This document shows positions 34,712 to 42,249 of a DNA stretch of 64,000 nucleotides, piece by piece. The DNA is from JBMOPD01 sp049323615 (GTDB lineage: Bacteria; Bacillota; Desulfotomaculia; Desulfotomaculales; Desulfocucumaceae), in NCBI GenBank assembly GCA_049323615.1, contig JBMOPD010000024.1:8516-72515 (forward strand), in the 5' to 3' direction. Every line of letters starts with the position of its first letter. Within the stretch, counting starts at the first letter, position 1. The notes below the pieces were generated by a model. The model ran no database searches and had not been told where the DNA came from. It saw nothing but the letters and a program-made list of their open reading frames with translations. The position numbers and the translations under genes are program-made.

Positions 34712-34739
34712 ATTATACAAAATTATACAATTAATACAA
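34712..34739 (-). promoter_or_regulatory. Possible promoter for the system 2 TctC gene
   Basis: On the minus strand, TTGTAT (34734-34739), 16 bases, TATAAT (34712-34717). The 373-base gap 34439-34811 around it is AT-rich and holds no convincing gene; an open frame at 34511-34705 has a poor start site and no recognisable protein. Confidence 0.35.
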
Positions 34740-34811
34740 TTTTATGACAAGAAAATTTTTTGGACAATTAAATATTGAATAAATATTGAGTTTTTTATTG
34801 GCTACTGTTAA

Positions 34812-35543
34812 TTAATGGCTTATTGTTAAAATTATGCCACTTGCAAAAATAAGTATATTTACATATAAAATAAACTGTTTATCGGACAGCTTGTTGATTA
34901 ATTTACTTCCCAACCAGCTTCCTAGAAAAAGTACCGGCGTAAGCTCAAGGCCGTTTATTAAAAGAGGCTGGGTAAGTAGATGCAGCTTCGTATATGTAAT
35001 CATTTTTAATACGTCGCTAAAGAACAGGATAGCTACCAAAGTGGCCACGAAGGAACTTTTGTTTAAGTTTTTTGTAATCAGGTAGATGGTAATAATGATT
35101 CCTCCGGAGTGGGCTATGGCGGAGGAGACGCCGGCAAAAAGGCTGATGATTATACCGGCTGGCGTGCTTATTTCTTTATTGGCAAAGAATTTAGGGTATC
35201 TAATCCTGATAATCTGATAAGCGCTGAAAACCATAGCGATTATACCTATGGTTAACTTGGTAAGTGAAGTTGAAGCCCAGGCAAGGTAGTATGACCCCGC
35301 CACAATCCCCACCAGCACCCCCGGCAAAAGGATATATATGTGCTTCAGGTTCCACTTCCCCCGGTGCATCCAGAGGGTGGTGATATCGGTGATAAGCATC
35401 ATTGGCGCCATTAGCGCAACGGCCGTTTTGGGGAAGATAATCAATGACAGGAGGGGGGTGAGGAAGACCCCGGCGCCGATGCCGAAGGTGGTTTTAATTA
35501 ACCCGGCCATTGCTGCCGCAATAATTGTAAGGATTGTGGTCAT
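34812..35543 (-). CDS. TauE/SafE-family anion exporter 1
   Basis: A 243-residue membrane protein of the TauE/SafE (DUF81) family with about eight helices. Two repeats carry the family Gly-rich turns: GLIKTTFGIGAGVFLTPLL near the N-terminus and AGVSSAIAHSGGIIITIYL in the middle. Members export sulfite, sulfoacetate or related anions. Next to a sulfolactate pathway, export of the sulfite freed by SuyAB is the natural reading. ATG 35543 is better spaced from AGGAG than TTG 35549. Confidence 0.82.
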   Translation of the reverse strand: MTTILTIIAAAMAGLIKTTFGIGAGVFLTPLLSLIIFPKTAVALMAPMMLITDITTLWMHRGKWNLKHIYILLPGVLVGIVAGSYYLAWASTSLTKLTIGIIAMVFSAYQIIRIRYPKFFANKEISTPAGIIISLFAGVSSAIAHSGGIIITIYLITKNLNKSSFVATLVAILFFSDVLKMITYTKLHLLTQPLLINGLELTPVLFLGSWLGSKLINKLSDKQFILYVNILIFASGIILTISH

Positions 35544-35726
35544 AAACAAACTCCTGTTATTTGTAATAATACGTCAGGTGTCATACCACGCCAATGCTGG
35601 TCATGGATAATACCACTGGAATTTAAAGGTTACAAGAATATTTGAAAAATTTAAAAGCTCATGAGTACGTACAATCAAGGAAGTCCCGATATTGTGCAAA
35701 TTCCTGAGTTAGGTGGTAAAATTCTA

Positions 35727-35796
35727 TTGCATATAAAAAACCTGGTGCTATAATTATTATATACCAGTATGATGTCTGAGGAAAGAGGTAATACCA
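35727..35796 (+). promoter_or_regulatory. Fumarase/fumarate-reductase operon promoter and operator
   Basis: TTGCAT (35727-35732), 16 bases, TATAAT (35749-35754), then AGGTAATACCA (35786-35796), identical to the site before gntR3. The 397-base gap 35544-35940 contains no gene. Confidence 0.58.
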
Positions 35797-35940
35797 AAAT
35801 TATATTCCTCCCAGGAAAAGTTATCGGAAATGTATTTATTATTTTAGACATCGGGTTATTTTAAAAATTTAATTTTGCTCAATGTCAAAGGGGGTGAACT
35901 TTTTTAGTTGAGTATTTGTTTAAGTAAGGAGGGAAAAAGG

Positions 35941-36843
35941 TTGTCAAAAATATCAGTGTCGGATTCCTTTTACAAGACTGTTGAAGAATTGTGCAAAGAC
36001 TTGTATGTTAAGGCGCTGAAGGACCTGCCCCCTGATGTAAGGAAGGCTGTGAAGGAGGCTTATGAAAGGGAAAAATCTGAGACCGGCAGGCAGGTTCTGG
36101 CCACCATGCTGGATAACATCGCCATTGCCGACGGTAAAAACCGCATGATATGTCAGGATACCGGTATTCCCATTTACTTTGTAAAAGTCGGCAATAAGCT
36201 GTGCGTAGACTTTGTACGGTTGGAGGAAGCTGTAATCAAGGGTTGCCAGAGGGCCACCGTTGAACATCCGCTGCGCTCCAGCGTGGTGTCGCCTTTTAAG
36301 CGGGAAAACAACCAGAACAGTTCCGGTTACCGCATACCTTCAATTCACTACGATGTTGTTCAGGACAGTGACAAGTTAGAGATATTGATGGTGCCCAAGG
36401 GTTCCGGGTCTGAAAACATGAGCTTCCTGAAAATGCTTATTCCGGCCGAAGGTGTCGGCGGTGTAAAAAGGTTTATACTGGAAACGGTGGCCAAAAACAT
36501 CGGCGCGAATCCATGCCCCCCTTATGTAGTAGGCATTGGCATCGGGGGAACGGCGGATTTGTGCGTGAAATTGGCGAAGATTGCCGCGGTTACCCGTTCC
36601 ATCGGTTCAAGGAATGCGGATCCTGAAATGGCGGCGTTCGAAGAGGAAATGTTTAAGGCCGTTAATGAACTGGGCATCGGCCCCATGGGCCTGGGGGGGC
36701 TCAATACTGCAATAGCAGTTCATGTGGAACACGCCTATACCCATATTACCCAAAACCCGGTGGCCATAAACATCCAGTGCTGGCCTGCCCGCCGGGCCAG
36801 GGCAACCATTTCCGCCGACGGCACATTTGAAACAGGTTATTAG
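35941..36843 (+). CDS. fumA: Class I fumarate hydratase alpha subunit (or tartrate dehydratase alpha)
   Basis: A 300-residue N-terminal half of an iron-sulfur hydro-lyase. Cluster cysteines lie in MICQDTGIP, GANPCPPYVVGIGIGGTAD and NIQCWPARRA. Split alpha/beta class I fumarases convert malate to fumarate in many anaerobes; L-tartrate dehydratase is the closest alternative. TTG 35941 with AAGGAGGG is chosen; TTG 35908 also has a purine-rich site. The beta subunit starts 15 bases downstream. Confidence 0.85.
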   Translation: MSKISVSDSFYKTVEELCKDLYVKALKDLPPDVRKAVKEAYEREKSETGRQVLATMLDNIAIADGKNRMICQDTGIPIYFVKVGNKLCVDFVRLEEAVIKGCQRATVEHPLRSSVVSPFKRENNQNSSGYRIPSIHYDVVQDSDKLEILMVPKGSGSENMSFLKMLIPAEGVGGVKRFILETVAKNIGANPCPPYVVGIGIGGTADLCVKLAKIAAVTRSIGSRNADPEMAAFEEEMFKAVNELGIGPMGLGGLNTAIAVHVEHAYTHITQNPVAINIQCWPARRARATISADGTFETGY

Positions 36844-36858
36844 GGGGGAGGGATAATA

Positions 36859-37452
36859 ATGGCTGAGTATATTTTGAGAACTCCTTTGACTGAAAAAGAC
36901 GTGAGAAAACTCAGGGTCGGCGATAAGGTTACCCTGGAGGGCGTTATATTTGGCATAAGGGATGCCAACCTGATCCGCATGTTTGATCAGAAGGTTCCCT
37001 CCCCGGTTGACCTTAACGGCGCTGCGTGTTTACATACTGCGCCCAATGTCCGCAAGATCGGCGAGGGCAAATATGAGGCGCTGTGTGTGGGAACCACCAC
37101 CAGCAGCCGGATGGACAGGTTCACCCCCGGCCTGATGGAGCAGTACGGTGTCCGCGCCATTATCGGCAAGGGCGGAATGATGGAAGCGAGCATGGAGGCC
37201 ATGAAAAAACACGGCGGCTGCTACCTGGCAATAGTGGGGGGAGCGGCGGCCTGGGAAACTGAAAGAATACTGGAAATTGAAGGTGTCTGGTGGGAAGACC
37301 TGATGCCTGAAGCCATCTGGAAATTTCGGACTAAAAATTTCGGTCCCCTGATCGTGGCAATGGATTCGTACGGTAATAATTTATATTTTGACATAAAGGC
37401 CGAAGCAGCTTCCAGACTGCCCGAATTATACAAAAAAATCGGCGCCGTGTAA
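36859..37452 (+). CDS. fumB: Class I fumarate hydratase beta subunit
   Basis: A 197-residue C-terminal half of class I fumarase/tartrate dehydratase with the substrate motif TTTSSRMDRF and GKGGM. It pairs with the alpha subunit to make the active enzyme. ATG 36859 after GGGGGGAGGG. The TTTxxRM signature fits fumarase, but context with hydroxy-acid transporters leaves tartrate possible. Confidence 0.85.
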   Translation: MAEYILRTPLTEKDVRKLRVGDKVTLEGVIFGIRDANLIRMFDQKVPSPVDLNGAACLHTAPNVRKIGEGKYEALCVGTTTSSRMDRFTPGLMEQYGVRAIIGKGGMMEASMEAMKKHGGCYLAIVGGAAAWETERILEIEGVWWEDLMPEAIWKFRTKNFGPLIVAMDSYGNNLYFDIKAEAASRLPELYKKIGAV

Positions 37453-37461
37453 TGTAATTGT

Positions 37462-37484
37462 CCGTGGGCGTATACCGCCCACGG
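37462..37484 (+). other. RNA hairpin between fumarase and the reductase genes
   Basis: A perfect 9-base GC-rich stem (CCGTGGGCG and CGCCCACGG) with a 5-base loop and no T run. More likely an mRNA stability or processing element than a terminator. Confidence 0.5.
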
Positions 37485-37521
37485 GCTTCTGTAAATACAG
37501 CACTTTAAGGAGGAATACAAT

Positions 37522-37911
37522 ATGGCCAACCGGGAGGCGGCGGCCTCTCCCAGATATAAAACACACAGCCAGGTCTGGTCCGCAGTGGGAATGTGGGCCT
37601 GGCTGCTGCACCGTGTAACCGGTATTGGCATTTTATTATACCTGTTGCTTCACGCCGCGCTGATGGGCACAGCCCTCATCGGCGGGTCCGAAGCTTTTAA
37701 CGCCACCTTGACTTTTCTCATGACCAGCCCGGTACTCCACCTGGCGGAGCTGGTTTTGGTGGGAGCAGTGATATACCACGGCCTGAACGGCATCCGCTTA
37801 TTGCTGTTTGATATCGGAATCGGTTTTTCCAGGCAGAAGGAAATATTTTGGGTGTCTCTGTTAATCGGCGCTGCAATGTGGATATACGTGGTGATGATAA
37901 AACTTTCCTGA
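37522..37911 (+). CDS. sdhC: Succinate dehydrogenase/fumarate reductase cytochrome b subunit (SdhC type)
   Basis: A 129-residue three-helix membrane anchor. WLLHRVTGIGILLYLLLHA contains the quinone-site His-Arg and a heme-ligand candidate, and IYHGLNGIRLLLFDIG contains the second conserved His. It anchors the FrdAB-type catalytic subunits encoded next and transfers electrons to or from the quinone pool. ATG 37522 after AAGGAGG. Confidence 0.85.
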   Translation: MANREAAASPRYKTHSQVWSAVGMWAWLLHRVTGIGILLYLLLHAALMGTALIGGSEAFNATLTFLMTSPVLHLAELVLVGAVIYHGLNGIRLLLFDIGIGFSRQKEIFWVSLLIGAAMWIYVVMIKLS

Positions 37912-37935
37912 ATATCAACGGAGGAAGGTGTGCAC

Positions 37936-38262
37936 GTGAACGCTCTGACATGGTTGTTGCAAAGAATCAGCGCAGTATTTTTGCTGGTCCTGCTGGGAAT
38001 ACACATCTGGTTATTGCACGTAGCCAACACTTCTGAGGTAATCAGTTTCAGTGAAGCCAGGGCCAGGCTGGTTAGCGCCCCCTTTGTCGCGCTGTATGTG
38101 CTGCTGCTGTTTTTCGGCCTGTTCCATGCCCTTAACGGGTTGTATACGGTAATGGTGGACATGGGGCTGAAGGCAAGAAAGACGGTCATCGGCATATTGC
38201 TGGCCGTCGGGTTGGGCCTGTTCGGAATAGGCCTGTATGCGGTGGTTCAATTTATCATATAG
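37936..38262 (+). CDS. sdhD: Succinate dehydrogenase/fumarate reductase membrane anchor (SdhD type)
   Basis: A 108-residue hydrophobic anchor with three helices. WLLQRISAVFLLVLLGIHIW and FHALNGLYTVMVDMG match the conserved SdhD heme/quinone regions. GTG 37936 is best spaced from GGAGGAAGG; GTG 37930 is possible. It completes a two-anchor, four-subunit enzyme with the genes around it. Confidence 0.82.
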   Translation: MNALTWLLQRISAVFLLVLLGIHIWLLHVANTSEVISFSEARARLVSAPFVALYVLLLFFGLFHALNGLYTVMVDMGLKARKTVIGILLAVGLGLFGIGLYAVVQFII

Positions 38263-38281
38263 ATTATGGGAGGCGGATAAG

Positions 38282-39007
38282 TTGTCTTTGCGGGAAGTTA
38301 ATGTTAAGATATTCCGCTATGACCCGGAGGTTGATGTTGAGCCGAGATTCGACAGTTTTACCATCCCGGTAATTAAAAATATGGCCATACTGGATGTGGT
38401 GATGCACGTCCAGAACTACATTGACAAGTCACTGGCCTTCAGGTGTTCCTGCCGGATCGGAATGTGCGGGTCCTGCGCCATGTACATCAACGGCAGGCCG
38501 AGGCTGGCGTGCCGCACCCAGGTGACCAGCCTCGGCACCCCCATCATCACCATCATGCCCCTGCCTAATTTGCCGATCATCAGGGACCTGGCCGTGGATA
38601 TGGAGCCGTTTTTTGCCAAGTGGAAGAAAATTAAACCGTATTATTCAGGCAGGAGTGAAATAAAAGACCCGGTGGTGATTCGCCCCGACTCCGGCGAGAG
38701 GGAGTTTATTGACGACATGCTTGACTGCATCACCTGTGGCTGTTGTTACGGCGCCTGTTCCATGGTTGCCACCAATGAGGAATATCTCGGACCGGCGGCC
38801 CTTAACCGCGCCTATACCCTGATTGCGGACAAGCGTGACGCCATCAGGGTCGAGAGGCTCAAGGCGGTGGGCCGTTCTTACGGCGTATGGAGATGCCACG
38901 ACCAGTTCAACTGTGCGGAGGTTTGTCCCAAAAACCTGGTTCCCACCAAATCCATACAGCAGCTGAAAAAGCGGTGTGTCTTGCAAAAATTCGGGGTGTT
39001 TAAATAA
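38282..39007 (+). CDS. sdhB: Fumarate reductase/succinate dehydrogenase iron-sulfur subunit
   Basis: A 241-residue protein with the three-cluster pattern: [2Fe-2S] in CSCRIGMCGSCAMYINGRP with a later Cys (LACR), then CITCGCCYGAC and CHDQFNCAEVCPK for the [4Fe-4S] and [3Fe-4S] clusters. It passes electrons between the flavoprotein and the membrane anchors. TTG 38282 with GGGAGGCGG. Confidence 0.92.
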   Translation: MSLREVNVKIFRYDPEVDVEPRFDSFTIPVIKNMAILDVVMHVQNYIDKSLAFRCSCRIGMCGSCAMYINGRPRLACRTQVTSLGTPIITIMPLPNLPIIRDLAVDMEPFFAKWKKIKPYYSGRSEIKDPVVIRPDSGEREFIDDMLDCITCGCCYGACSMVATNEEYLGPAALNRAYTLIADKRDAIRVERLKAVGRSYGVWRCHDQFNCAEVCPKNLVPTKSIQQLKKRCVLQKFGVFK

Positions 39008-39034
39008 GACGTTTTTAAGGAGTGTGGCTTTTTA

Positions 39035-40768
39035 GTGAACGAGATAAAGACTGATGTATTGATCCTGGGCAGCGGCGGAGCGGGTTTATTTGCGGCGCTG
39101 CATGTATATGACAACAACCCCAGTCTTGACGTTGTACTGGCCACCAAGGGATTGATAGGAAAGTGCGGGTGCAGCCGGATGGTGCAGGGGGGCCTGAACG
39201 TGGTTCTCAACCCCGCCGATTCCGTTGAAAAGCATTTTATGGACACAATAAAAGGCGGCGGTTTTATAAACGACCAGGAACTGGCCTGGACCCTGGTTAC
39301 GGACGCACCCAGGGCGGTGCACGAACTGGAAGTAAAGGTGGGCTGTTTCTTTGACCGGGCGGAAAACGGTGAAATTCACCAGAAGCCCTTTGCCGGCCAA
39401 TCCTTTGACCGCACTGTCCACGTCGCCGACCTCAGCGGTATCCAGATAATCGCCCGGCTGACCGACCAGGTATTCCGCAGGGAGGATAAGATTAGAATCC
39501 TGGAAGAGACCAGGGGCCTCGATCTGCTCACAACCGCCGGGGGGGACCGGGTGGTGGGGGCGGTGCTGGCCGACATCAGGACAGGTGAATTAATTATTGT
39601 TAATGCCAAGGTGGTTGTCGTGGCCACCGGCGGGTCCTCCTCAATGTACAAGATAGCGGCTCCTTCCGTGGACAAGACCGGTGACGGCATGGCCATGTGT
39701 TTTAGGGCCGGGGCCGAGTTTATGGACATGGAGATGATGCAGTTTCACCCCACCGGGCTGCTGGCCGGCCAGTCCAGGCTCAGCGGAAGTGTGCTGGAAG
39801 AGGGTTTGAGGGGTTCCGGCGGGTACCTGCTGAACGGCCTGGGTGAAAGGTTTATGGAACGCTATGACCCTGAGCGCATGGAGCGGTCAACCCGCGACCG
39901 TGTGGCCCGGGCGGGCTACATGGAGATTATGGCCGGCAGGGGTACCGAGAACGGCGGCGTGTACATCGACATGAGACATCTGGGCGCAGAATTCGTGGAG
40001 AAAAAATTTCCCGGCATGTGCGAGCGCGTGCGGGACATAGGCAGGGACCTGGCCCGGGAACTGGTGGAAGTGAGCCCCACCTCCCACTTTATGATGGGCG
40101 GGGTGAAGATTGATATCCACTGCCAGTCAAATCTGAAGGGCCTGCTGGTTGCCGGCGAGGACTCCAGCGGCGTTCACGGAGCCAACCGCCTGGGCGGAAA
40201 CGGCATCTGCGAATCAACCACATTCGGCCGCAGGGCCGGAGACACCGCGGCCGCCCTGGCCGGGCAGGAGGAACTGCGGCCTTACAGGCAGGGACAGGTG
40301 GAGGAGATTAAAAGGCGCTGGCTTAAATTTTACAAGCGCACATCCGGAGTGGACATTTATCCCATCAGGGACGAGATCAAAAACCTGATGTGGGAAAAAG
40401 TAGGGGTTGTACGGGACGGAAAAAAACTGCAGGAAGCTATAACAAGGCTGGACGAGATGTACCGGGAGGCGGAGGAAGCCTGCGTGTTCAACAGGACGCT
40501 GAGCCGGTACAACATGGAGTGGAATGAAATTGTCAACACCATCAACTGGATTACGGTGGCCCGCATGGTGGCGAAGTCGGCCCTGCTGAGGACCGAGAGC
40601 CGCGGTTCCCACTACCGGTCGGACTTTGCGGAGACCGACAACCAGAATTGGCTGGTTAATATCCACATGAAAAATAAAGGCGACATGGAAATTGAGACTT
40701 GCACAAGGCCGATAATAGCTACCCGCTTCCCGGCGGAAGAAATAATCAACGCAAACGTTAAGTATTAA
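39035..40768 (+). CDS. sdhA: Fumarate reductase/succinate dehydrogenase flavoprotein subunit
   Basis: A 577-residue flavoprotein with dinucleotide fold LILGSGGAGLFAAL, substrate motifs MMQFHPTGLL, LEEGLRGSGGYLLN, catalytic-Arg region STRDRVARA, and GGNGICESTTFGRRAG. At the usual covalent-FAD histidine the sequence reads CGCSRMVQGG (residues 44-53); the His is replaced, apparently by Cys 46, so FAD may be bound non-covalently. GTG 39035 after AAGGAGTG. The direction (fumarate reduction or succinate oxidation) is not determined by sequence. Confidence 0.88.
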   Translation: MNEIKTDVLILGSGGAGLFAALHVYDNNPSLDVVLATKGLIGKCGCSRMVQGGLNVVLNPADSVEKHFMDTIKGGGFINDQELAWTLVTDAPRAVHELEVKVGCFFDRAENGEIHQKPFAGQSFDRTVHVADLSGIQIIARLTDQVFRREDKIRILEETRGLDLLTTAGGDRVVGAVLADIRTGELIIVNAKVVVVATGGSSSMYKIAAPSVDKTGDGMAMCFRAGAEFMDMEMMQFHPTGLLAGQSRLSGSVLEEGLRGSGGYLLNGLGERFMERYDPERMERSTRDRVARAGYMEIMAGRGTENGGVYIDMRHLGAEFVEKKFPGMCERVRDIGRDLARELVEVSPTSHFMMGGVKIDIHCQSNLKGLLVAGEDSSGVHGANRLGGNGICESTTFGRRAGDTAAALAGQEELRPYRQGQVEEIKRRWLKFYKRTSGVDIYPIRDEIKNLMWEKVGVVRDGKKLQEAITRLDEMYREAEEACVFNRTLSRYNMEWNEIVNTINWITVARMVAKSALLRTESRGSHYRSDFAETDNQNWLVNIHMKNKGDMEIETCTRPIIATRFPAEEIINANVKY

Positions 40769-40815
40769 CATGTGTCCGGTAAAAAAGTAAAGGCCTTATC
40801 GGTGGGGTGAGACGG

Positions 40816-41718
40816 TTGGAGTTTTTGGGTTTTATCAGGCCGGACGGCAGCGTGGGTGCGAGGAATTCTGTTTTAATAATATCGGCCGATCCCGGTGTCG
40901 ACAGGCTGTGCGTGAATGTTGCGGACTCAGTGCTGGGGGCGGTGCCGGTGCAGTGCTGGCCGGAAAAAAACAGGTCTATCGAAATTTTCAGTGACCTGGT
41001 AAAAAACCCCAACGTGGCCGGGGCAGTGGTGGTAGAACCGGTTTCAGGGGGCGCCGGGGAAATGATCATCGATGCCATGGCACAGATGGGCAGGCCGGCT
41101 GAATTGATTACCGTAAGCGGTTCAGGAGGGATAATTGAGGCTAACGCCAGGGCGGTCCGGTCGGCCATGTTGATGACAAGGGAGGCAAGCACCCTGCGGC
41201 GCCAGGCTACCCTGCTGTCAAGGCTGATGGTGGGATTAATCTATGAGGGCAATTCGGGAACAGGGGACCTTTTGTATTACTGCGTCAACTCTTTGGTGGA
41301 GAACAACGGGCGGGTGGTGATAGCCAAAAGGGTGGCGGACAAAAAAGACAAAATAAACAAATGCCCGGTGGTTAAAAAACTGGGCGCCGGCGGCAAGGTT
41401 GACAGGGATAGGGGCCTGTATGAAATTGAATGTGCCCGGAATCAGCATGACACTTTAATTGAGATGGCAGCAAAGGGCGTCCAGCTGGTGGTTGCAGCCT
41501 CCGGCGGCCCATATCCGGCTGCGCATTCCATAGTGCCGGTAATAAATGTTACCGCCAGTAAAAATTACTATGAGTCACTACGGGACAATATCGAGATTTA
41601 CCTGGACGGCCTTGACTATGAGAGGTTTAAAGCCGAGGACTTTAGCCTGCTGATTGTGAATGAAATCATTGCGACAGCCTCGGGCAAGCTGACCAAGGCC
41701 GAAATATTAAAATTTTAA
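40816..41718 (+). CDS. Degenerate altronate-dehydratase (UxaA)-family protein
   Basis: A 300-residue protein whose start (FLGFIRPDGSVGARNSVLI) matches the UxaA/GarD/SuyB family opening. The metal-binding motif, CGESD in SuyB, is replaced by YEGNSG at about 143-148. The C-terminal third is shorter and unlike active members. It could be a non-catalytic partner, a regulator-like remnant, or an enzyme with a changed centre. TTG 40816 with GGTGGGGTGA. It sits just upstream of suyAB but after a gap with its own promoter. Confidence 0.65.
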   Translation: MEFLGFIRPDGSVGARNSVLIISADPGVDRLCVNVADSVLGAVPVQCWPEKNRSIEIFSDLVKNPNVAGAVVVEPVSGGAGEMIIDAMAQMGRPAELITVSGSGGIIEANARAVRSAMLMTREASTLRRQATLLSRLMVGLIYEGNSGTGDLLYYCVNSLVENNGRVVIAKRVADKKDKINKCPVVKKLGAGGKVDRDRGLYEIECARNQHDTLIEMAAKGVQLVVAASGGPYPAAHSIVPVINVTASKNYYESLRDNIEIYLDGLDYERFKAEDFSLLIVNEIIATASGKLTKAEILKF

Positions 41719-41789
41719 CAGATTGCGGTTATCACCACTGTTGAGAGTTTTACCGGCAGTTTTACTTTTTTATTTAATATCCATATTGA

Positions 41790-41844
41790 TTGACAAGGGG
41801 AGATAACCAGGAGTAAAATATAAGCAAATTTATTGGTATCACCA
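41790..41844 (+). promoter_or_regulatory. suyAB promoter with GntR-type operator
   Basis: TTGACA (41790-41795), 18 bases, TAAAAT (41814-41819), then TGGTATCACCA (41834-41844) just past the expected start. The architecture equals that of the slcC-comC and TctBA operons, implying common control. The leader to SuyA is about 140 bases and holds no gene. Confidence 0.62.
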
Positions 41845-41967
41845 CAGACCTCCTACCACTATAATATTTACATTTAAGTTTTGGAGGTGAGAGATGGTTT
41901 GGGTCTAATGTTTCCGGTTCGTTGGTTAACTTATCAATCAATTTTTTAATGAGAGGGGGACCTTGTT

Positions 41968-42246
41968 TTGACTAGATTCATTGTTCACGACAAAGCTGAT
42001 TCCGTAGGAGTGGCCGTCACCGACATCAAAGCCGGTGAAACCGTAGAGGGCTGGATCATGTCAGATGACTCAACAATTAGCGTGGTGGCCAAAAGTGACA
42101 TCCCGCTGGGCCACAAAATTGCCCTTACAGATATTCAGGTGGGTTCGTCGGTTATCAAGTATAACGTGCCCATCGGTAAGGTTGTTGCTCCCATCGCCAA
42201 GGGCGAACATGTTCATATTCATAATCTGAAGACTGCGAGGTGGTAA
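41968..42246 (+). CDS. suyA: Sulfolactate sulfo-lyase small subunit SuyA
   Basis: A 92-residue SAF-domain protein (DKADSVGVAVTDIKAGETV), the separate N-terminal domain of the UxaA family. It is followed 3 bases later by the large subunit. In SuyAB the pair cleaves (R)-3-sulfolactate to pyruvate and sulfite. Length and order (small subunit first) match known SuyA. TTG 41968 with GAGGGGGA. Confidence 0.85.
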   Translation: MTRFIVHDKADSVGVAVTDIKAGETVEGWIMSDDSTISVVAKSDIPLGHKIALTDIQVGSSVIKYNVPIGKVVAPIAKGEHVHIHNLKTARW

Positions 42247-42249
42247 GTA

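Noticed and set aside
35578..35588. Possible eighth GntR operator upstream of the first TauE gene
   Set aside because: GTGTCATACCA has two mismatches to the TGGT-N3-ACCA pattern, too weak to list.
35941..37452. Tartrate dehydratase (TtdA/TtdB) as primary call for the fumarase subunits
   Set aside because: Sequence alone does not separate the two well; co-location with a fumarate reductase favours fumarase, with tartrate kept as an alternative.
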